Assembly: GCA_960531495.1 (NCBI GenBank)
Contig: CAUIJY010000075.1
Location: 1,302,001 to 1,366,000 of the forward strand
Direction of reading: 5' to 3'
Origin: Zeus faber
Lineage: Eukaryota > Chordata > Actinopteri > Zeiformes > Zeidae
DNA length: 64,000 bases
The notes below the pieces were generated by a model. The model was not told the DNA's origin, did no database searches, and worked only from the letters and a program-made list of their open reading frames with translations. The stretch's first letter is position 1; the number at the start of each line of letters is the position of its first letter. Both the position numbers and the translations under genes were made by a program. Positions 56,201-64,000 of this stretch are shown here, piece by piece.

Positions 56201-56960
56201 CTTTCATTCTTTCTTTCAATCTTTCAATCTTTCTTTCATTCTTTCTTTCAATCTTTCAATCTTTCAATTTTTCTATCTTTCAATATTTCTTCCAATCGTT
56301 CAATCTTTCTTTCATTATTTCTTTCAATCTTTCTTTTGTTATATCTTTCAATCTTTCTTTCTTTCAATCTTTCTTTCCATCTTTCTTTCAATATTTCTTT
56401 CATTCTTTCTTTCAATCTTTCTTTCATTATTTCTTTCAGTCTTTCAATCTTTCTTTCAGTCGTTCAATCTTTCTTTCAATCTTTCTTTCAATCTTTCAAT
56501 CTTCAATCTTTCAATCTATCTTTCAGTCTTTCAATCTTTCTTTCAAACTTTCAATATTTCTTTCAATCTTTCAGTCGTTCAATCTTTCTTTCAATCTTTC
56601 TTTCAATCTTTCAATCATTCAATCTTTCAATCATTCAATCTTTCAATCTTTCTTTCTTTCAATCTTTCTTTCATTCTTTCCTTCAGTCTTACAATCTTTC
56701 TCTCAATCTTTCTTTCATTCTTTCTTTCAATCTTTCTTTCAATCTTTCAATCTTTCTTTCAATATGTCTTTCAATCTTTCTTACTTTCAATCTTTCCTTT
56801 TTTAAATCTTTCTTTCAATCTTTCTTTCAAACTTTCATTCTTTATTTCAATCTTTCAATCTTTCAATCTTTCTTTCATTCTGTATTTCAATCTTTCAATC
56901 TTTCAATCTTTCTTTCATTCTTTCTTTCAATCTTTCTTTCAATCTTTCAATCTTTCTTTC
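53225..56960. repeat. Three-copy block with about 1181-bp period
   Basis: The marker 'aatctgtcaatttttc' and the next kilobase recur at about 53245, 54426 and 56033. The first two are 1181 bp apart; the third follows after a spacer and is partly rearranged. Confidence 0.8.
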
Positions 56961-58589
56961 AATATTTCAATCTTTCTTTCATTCTTTCTTTCAATCTTTC
57001 AATCTTTCTTTAATTCTTTCTTTCAATCTTTCTTACTTTCAATTTTTCTATCTTTCAATATTTCTTCCAATCTTTCAATCTTTCTTTTGTTATTCTTTCA
57101 ATCTTTCTTTCTTTCAATCTTTCTATCCATCTATCTTTCAATCTTTCTTTCATTCTTTCTTTCAATCTTTCTTTTTTCAAACTTTCTTGCAAACTTTCTT
57201 TTAATTGTTTAATCTTTCAATCTTTCTTTCATTCTTTCTTTCAGTCTTTCAATCTTTTTTTCATTCTTTCTTTCAATATTTCAATCTTTCAATCTTTCTT
57301 TCATTCTTTCTTTCAATATTTCAATCTTTCTTTCATTCTTTCCTTCAGACTTACAATCTTTCTTTCAATCTTTCTTTCATTCTTTCTTTCAATCTTTCTT
57401 TCAATCTTTCAATCTTTCTTTCAATATGTCTTTCAATCTTTCTTACTTTCAATCTTTCCTTTTTTAAATCTTTCTTTCAATCTTTCTTTCAAACTTTCAT
57501 TCTTTATTTCAATCTTTCAATCTTTCAATCTTTCTTTCATTCTTTATTTCAATCTTTCAATCTTTCAATCTTTCTTTCATTCTTTCTTTCAATCTTTCTT
57601 TCAATCTTTCAATCTTTCTTTCAATATTTCTTTCAATCTTTCTTTCTTTAAATATTTCTTTCAATCTTTCTTTGCAACTTTCAATCTTTATTTCAATCTT
57701 TCTTTCAATATTTCAATCTTTCTTTCATTCTTTCTTTCAATCTTTCAATCTTTCTTTAATTCTTTCTTTCAATCTTTCTTACTTTCAATTTTTCTATCTT
57801 TCAATATTTCTTCCAATCTTTCAATCTTTCTTTTGTTATTCTTTCAATCTTTCTTCATTTCAATCTTTCTATCCATCTATCTTTCAATCTTTCTTTCATT
57901 CTTTCTTTCAATCTTTCTTTTTTCAAACTTTCTTGCAAACTTTCTTTCAATTGTTTAATCTTTCAATCTTTCTTTCATTCTTTCTTTCAGTCTTTCAATC
58001 TTTTTTTCATTCTTTCTTTCAATATTTCAATCTTTCAATCTTTCTTTCATTCTTTCTTTCAATCTTTCAATCTTTCTTTCATTCTTTCTTTCAATCTTTC
58101 TTACTTTCAATTTTTCTATCTTTCAAAATTTCTTCCAATCGTTCAATCTTTCTTTCATTATTTCTTTCAATCTTTCTTTCTTTCAATCTTTCTTTCCATC
58201 TTTCTTTCAATCTTTCTTTCATTCTTTCTTTCAATCTTTCAATCTTTCTTTCAATAGTTCTTTCAATCTTTCTTTCTTTCCATCTTTCTTTCCATCTTTC
58301 TTTCATTCTTTCCTTCAGTCTTTCAATCTTTCTTTCAATCTTTCTTTCAATCGTTCTTTCTTTCTTTTAGTCTTTCTTTCAATCTTTCAATTTTTCAATC
58401 TTTCTTTCATTCTTTCTTTTAATCTTTCAATCTTTCTTTCATTGTTTCTTTCAATCTTTCTTTCATTCTTTCTTTCATTCTTTCTTTCAATCTTTCTTTC
58501 AATCGTTTTTCTTTCTTTTAGTCTTTCTTTCAATCTTTCAATTTTTCGATCTTTCTTTCATTCTTTCTTTTAATCTTTCAATCTTTCTT

Positions 58590-61500
58590 TCATTCTTTCC
58601 TTCAGTCTTTCATTCTTTCTTTCAATCTTTCTTTTTTCAATCTTTCTTGCAATCGTTCTTTCAATTGTTTAATCTTTCAATCTTTCTTTCATTCTTTCTT
58701 TCAGTCTTTCAATCTTTTTTTCAATCTTTCTTTCATTCTTTCTTTCAATCTTTCTGTCCGTCATTCTTTCTTTCAGTCTTTCTTTCATTCTTTATTTCAA
58801 TCTTTGTTTCATTCTTTCCTTCAGTCTTTCATTCTTTCTTTCAATCTTTCTTTTTTCAATCTTTCTTGCAATCGTTCTTTCAATTGTTTAATCTTTCAAT
58901 CTTTCTTTCATTCTTTCTTTCAGTCTTTCAATCTTTTTTTCAATCTTTCTTTCATTCTTTCTTTCAATCTTTCTGTCCGTCATTCTTTCTTTCAGTCTTT
59001 CTTTCATTCTTTATTTCAATCTTTGTTTCATTCTTTCTTTCAATCTTTCATTCAATCTTTCTTTCAATCTTTCTTTCAATCTTTCTTTCAATCTTTCTTT
59101 CAATCGTTCTTTCATTCTTTATTTTAATCTTTCAATCTTTCTTTAATTGTTTCTTTCAATCTTTCTGTCTTTCAATATTTCTTTCAATCTTTCAATCTTT
59201 CTTTTTTTTCAATCTTTCTTTCAATCTTTCTTTTATTCAATCTTTAAATCTTTCTGTTTTTTCAATCTTTCTTGCAATCTTTCTTTCAGTCTTTCAATCT
59301 GTCTTTCAAACTTTCAATCTTTCTTTCAATCTTTCAATCTTTCAATCTTTCTTTCAATTTTTCTTTCAATCTTTCAGTCTTTCTTTCATTCATTCTTTCA
59401 ATCTTTCAATATTTCAATCTTTCAATCTTTCTTTCATTCTTTCTTTCAATCTTTCAATCTTTCTTTCAATATTTCTTTCAATCTTTCTTTCTGTCAATCT
59501 TTCTTTCCATCTTTCTTTCCATCTTTCTTTCATTCTTTCCTTCAGTCTTTCAATCTTTCTTTCAATCTTTCTTTCAATTTTTCTTTCAATCTTTCTTTCA
59601 TTCTTTCCTTCAATCTTTCAATCTTTCTTTCAATCTGTCTTTCAATCTTTCATTCATTCCTTCTTTCAATCTTTCAATCTTTCTTTCAATATTTCTTTCA
59701 ATCTTTTTTACTTTCAATCTTTCTTTCTTTAAATCTTTCTTTCAATCTTTCTTTCAAACTTTCATTCTTTAGTTCAATATTTCAATATTTCAATCTTTCT
59801 TTCATTCTTTCTTTCAATCTTTCAATCTTTCTTTAATTCTTTCTTTCAATCTTTCTTACTTTCAATTTTTCTATCTTTCAATATTTCTTCCAATCTTTCA
59901 ATATTTCTTTTGTTATTCTTTCAATCTTTCTTTCTTTCAATCTTTCTATCCATCTATCTTTCAATCTTTCTTTCATTCTTTCTTTCAATCTTTCTTTTTT
60001 CAAACTTTCTTGCAAACTTTCTTTCAATTGTTTAATCTTTCAATCTTTCTTTCATTCTTTCTTTCAGTCTTTCAATCTTTTTTCATTCTTTCTTTCAATA
60101 TTTCAATCTTTCAATCTTTCTTTCATTCTTTCTTTCAATCTTTCAATCTTTCTTTCATTCTTTCTTTCAATCTTTCTTACTTTCAATTTTTCTATCTTTC
60201 AAAATTTCTTCCAATCGTTCAATCTTTCTTTCATTATTTCTTTCAATCTTTCTTTCTTTCAATCTTTCTTTCCATCTTTCTTTCAATCTTTCTTTCATTC
60301 TTTCTTTCAATCTTTCAATCTTTCTTTCAATAGTTCTTTCAATCTTTCTTTCTTTCCATCTTTCTTTCCATCTTTCTTTCATTCTTTACCTTCAGTCTTT
60401 CAATCTTTCTTTCAATCTTTCTTTCAATCTTTCTTTCAATCGTTCTTTCTTTCTTTTAGTCTTTCTTTCAATCTTTCAATTTTTCAATCTTTCTTTCATT
60501 CTTTCTTTTAATCTTTCAATCTTTCTTTCATTGTTTCTTTCAATCTTTCTTTCATTCTTTCTTTCATTCTTTCTTTCAATCTTTCTTTCAATCGTTTTTC
60601 TTTCTTTTAGTCTTTCTTTCAATCTTTCAATTTTTCAATCTTTCTTTCATTCTTTCTTTTAATCTTTCAATCTTTCTTTCATTCTTTCCTTCAGTCTTTC
60701 ATTCTTTCTTTCAATCTTTCTTTTTTCAATCTTTCTTGCAATCGTTCTTTCAATTGTTTAATCTTTCAATCTTTCTTTCATTCTTTCTTTCAGTCTTTCA
60801 ATCTTTTTTTCAATCTTTCTTTCATTCTTTCTTTCAATCTTTCTGTCCGTCATTCTTTCTTTCAGTCTTTCTTTCATTCTTTATTTCAATCTTTGTTTCA
60901 TTCTTTCTTTCAATCTTTCATTCAATCTTTCTTTCAATCTTTCTTTCAATCTTTCTTTCAATCTTTCTTTCAATCGTTCTTTCATTCTTTATTTTAATCT
61001 TTCAATCTTTCTTTAATTGTTTCTTTCAATCTTTCTGTCTTTCAATATTTCTTTCAATCTTTCAATCTTTCTTTTTTTTCAATCTTTCTTTCAATCTTTC
61101 TTTTATTCAATCTTTAAATCTTTCTGTTTTTTCAATCTTTCTTGCAATCTTTCTTTCAGTCTTTCAATCTGTCTTTCAAACTTTCAATCTTTCTTTCAAT
61201 CTTTCAATCTTTCAATCTTTCTTTCAATTTTTCTTTCAATCTTTCAGTCTTTCTTTCATTCATTCTTTCAATCTTTCAATATTTCAATCTTTCAATCTTT
61301 CTTTCATTCTTTCTTTCAATCTTTCAATCTTTCTTTCAATATTTCTTTCAATCTTTCTTTCTGTCAATCTTTCTTTCCATCTTTCTTTCCATCTTTCTTT
61401 CATTCTTTCCTTCAGTCTTTCAATCTTTCTTTCAATCTTTCTTTCAATTTTTCTTTCAATCTTTCTTTCATTCTTTCCTTCAATCTTTCAATCTTTCTTT

Positions 61501-63440
61501 CAATCTGTCTTTCAATCTTTCATTCATTCCTTCTTTCAATCTTTCAATCTTTCTTTCAATATTTCTTTCAATCTTTTTTACTTTCAATCTTTCTTTCTTT
61601 AAATCTTTCTTTCAATCTTTCTTTCAAACTTTCATTCTTTATTTCAATATTTCAATATTTCAATCTTTCTTTCATTCTTTCTTTCAATCTTTCAATCTTT
61701 CTTTAATTCTTTCTTTCAATCTTTCTTACTTTCAATTTTTCTATCTTTCAATATTTCTTCCAATCTTTCAATATTTCTTTTGTTATTCTTTCAATCTTTC
61801 TTTCTTTCAATCTTTCTATCCATCTATCTTTCAATCTTTCTTTCATTCTTTCTTTCAATCTTTCTTTTTTCAAACTTTCTTGCAAACTTTCTTTCAATTG
61901 TTTAATCTTTCAATCTTTCTTTCATTCTTTCTTTCAGTCTTTCAATCTTTTTTCATTCTTTCTTTCAATATTTCAATCTTTCAATCTTTCTTTCATTCTT
62001 TCTTTCAATCTTTCAATCTTTCTTTCATTCTTTCTTTCAATCTTTCTTACTTTCAATTTTTCTATCTTTCAAAATTTCTTCCAATCGTTCAATCTTTCTT
62101 TCATTATTTCTTTCAATCTTTCTTTCTTTCAATCTTTCTTTCCATCTTTCTTTCAATCTTTCTTTCATTCTTTCTTTCAATCTTTCAATCTTTCTTTCAA
62201 TAGTTCTTTCAATCTTTCTTTCTTTCCATCTTTCTTTCCATCTTTCTTTCATTCTTTACCTTCAGTCTTTCAATCTTTCTTTCAATCTTTCTTTCAATCT
62301 TTCTTTCAATCGTTCTTTCTTTCTTTTAGTCTTTCTTTCAATCTTTCAATTTTTCAATCTTTCTTTCATTCTTTCTTTTAATCTTTCAATCTTTCTTTCA
62401 TTGTTTCTTTCAATCTTTCTTTCATTCTTTCTTTCATTCTTTCTTTCAATCTTTCTTTCAATCGTTTTTCTTTCTTTTAGTCTTTCTTTCAATCTTTCAA
62501 TTTTTCAATCTTTCTTTCATTCTTTCTTTTAATCTTTCAATCTTTCTTTCATTCTTTCCTTCAGTCTTTCATTCTTTCTTTCAATCTTTCTTTTTTCAAT
62601 CTTTCTTGCAATCGTTCTTTCAATTGTTTAATCTTTCAATCTTTCTTTCATTCTTTCTTTCAGTCTTTCAATCTTTCTTTCAATCTGTCTTTCAATCTTT
62701 CATTCATTCCTTCTTTCAATCTTTCAATCTTTCTTTCAATATTTCTTTCAATCTTTTTTACTTTCAATCTTTCTTTCTTAAAATCTTTCTTTCAATCTTT
62801 CTTTCAAACTTTCATTCTTTATTTCAATATTTCAATATTTCAATCTTTCTTTCATTCTTTCTTTCAATCTTTCAATCTTTCTTTAATTCTTTCTTTCAAT
62901 CTTTCTTACTTTCAATTTTTCTATCTTTCAATATTTCTTCCAATCTTTCAATATTTCTTTTGTTATTCTTTCAATCTTTCTTTCTTTCAATCTTTCTATC
63001 CATCTATCTTTCAATCTTTCTTTCATTCTTTCTTTCAATCTTTCTTTTTTCAAACTTTCTTGCAAACTTTCTTTCAATTGTTTAATCTTTCAATCTTTCT
63101 TTCATTCTTTCTTTCAGTCTTTCAATCTTTTTTCATTCTTTCTTTCAATATTTCAATCTTTCAATCTTTCTTTCATTCTTGCTTTCAATCTTTCAATCTT
63201 TCTTTCATTCTTTCTTTCAATCTTTCTTACTTTCAATTTTTCTATCTTTCAAAATTTCTTCCAATCGTTCAATCTTTCTTTCATTATTTCTTTCAATCTT
63301 TCTTTCTTTCAATCTTTCTTTCCATCTTTCTTTCAATCTTTCTTTCATTCTTTCTTTCAATCTTTCAATCTTTCTTTCAATAGTTCTTTCAATCTTTCTT
63401 TCTTTCCATCTTTCTTTCCATCTTTCTTTCATTCTTTACC
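58590..63440. repeat. Block with 1870-bp and 1180-bp periods
   Basis: The rare marker 'attctttacc' lies at 60381, 62251 and 63431, giving offsets of 1870 and 1180, so the last unit has lost about 690 bp. At the left, a 219-bp local tandem duplication (marker 'cattctttccttcag' at 58591 and 58810) is present in one unit only. Confidence 0.85.
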
Positions 63441-64000
63441 TTCAGTCTTTCAATCTTTCTTTCAATCTTTCTTTCAATCTTTCTTTCAATCGTTCTTTCT
63501 TTCTTTTAGTCTTTCTTTCAATCTTTCAATTTTTCAATCTTTCTTTCATTCTTTCTTTTAATCTTTCAATCTTTCTTTCATTGTTTCTTTCAATCTTTCT
63601 TTCATTCTTTCTTTCATTCTTTCTTTCAATCTTTCTTTCAATCGTTTTTCTTTCTTTTAGTCTTTCTTTCAATCTTTCAATTTTTCAATCTTTCTTTCAT
63701 TCTTTCTTTTAATCTTTCAATCTTTCTTTCATTCTTTCCTTCAGTCTTTCATTCTTTCTTTCAATCTTTCTTTTTTCAATCTTTCTTGCAATCGTTCTTT
63801 CAATTGTTTAATCTTTCAATCTTTCTTTCATTCTTTCTTTCACTCTTTCAATCTTTTTTTCAATCTTTCTTTCATTCTTTCTTTCAATCTTTCTGTCCGT
63901 CATTCTTTCTTTCAGTATTTCTTTCATTCTTTATTTCAATCTTTGTTTCATTCTTTCTTTCAATCTTTCATTCAATCTTTCTTTCAGTCTTTCAATCTGT

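Larger units (their letters stand above)
30846..64000. repeat. 33-kb array of TTTC / AATC four-base words
   Basis: From 30846 to the end of the window the plus strand is written almost entirely in 4-bp words: TTTC, AATC, ATTC, AGTC, AAAC, with rare TTAC, TTGC, TTCC, ATCG and TTGTTATT. G is nearly absent on this strand, giving an extreme strand asymmetry; the minus strand reads like (GAAA)(GATT) words. The rare words act as markers and show nested duplications listed separately. Open frames of hundreds of codons on the plus strand (for example 752 codons at 42055-44313 and 47474-49732) translate only into F/S/L/I/N/Q words and exist in several frames at once, and minus-strand frames give K/E/R/I words. 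They are repeat artefacts. The left edge cuts into the Ty3/gypsy element; the right edge is outside the window. Confidence 0.97.

Noticed and set aside
30846..64000. CRISPR-like repeats, since minus-strand 'gattgaaag' resembles some CRISPR repeat ends
   Set aside because: There is no regular repeat-spacer spacing, no unique spacers and no cas genes, and the context is vertebrate satellite DNA.

Overview
This window looks like repeat-dense, probably heterochromatic DNA from a ray-finned (teleost) fish. It carries decayed retroviruses, a Ty3/gypsy element, a hAT DNA transposon, an L2/SINE-type tail of the kind common in fish, several families of interspersed repeats and two very large satellite-like arrays. 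I see no intact host gene, no convincing tRNA or rRNA gene and no CRISPR array. All assignments come from reading motifs by eye; no database search was possible.

Layout. 1-4998: a satellite built from two related monomers (A about 206 bp, B about 196 bp) with a 458-460 bp higher-order unit; a worn monomer piece reappears at 6046-6095. 5000-8500: mostly unassigned sequence with short direct repeats and a possible LTR-and-leader at 8040-8305. 8510-9391: a hAT transposon relic with a 5' terminal inverted repeat and the end of its transposase. 10270-11345: a small coding relic and a dispersed repeat. 11484-20216: a nearly complete but broken endogenous retrovirus: LTR, a primer site matching tRNA-Trp, a long leader, gag, pro, pol and an env with its centre deleted. 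20222-21365: more copies of the same dispersed repeat, one inverted. 21535-22230: the pol/env end of a second retrovirus. 22470-24565 (minus strand): a multi-exon pseudogene that appears to encode an SGNH/GDSL-type hydrolase. 24881-28350: an L2/SINE tail, a foldback element and a minus-strand SANT-like exon. 28360-29187: CpG-rich sequence with a 23-base G run. 29187-30845: a Ty3/gypsy element on the minus strand, broken off in gag.

30846-64000 is one continuous array of 4-bp words, mainly TTTC with AATC, ATTC or AGTC, almost without G on the plus strand. It is not featureless: rare variant words reveal nested duplications (about 5419 bp, 4523-4567 bp, 1181 bp, 1870 bp and 1180 bp periods). 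Its very long open frames are a side effect of the repeat lacking stop codons and are not genes.

There is no operon-like cooperation here. The biology is the history of mobile elements inserting, decaying and being locally duplicated beside two expanding satellites. The points most worth checking are the layered architecture of the 33-kb array, the SGNH-hydrolase gene relic, and the retrovirus that pairs a tRNA-Trp primer site with a gag-pol stop-codon arrangement.
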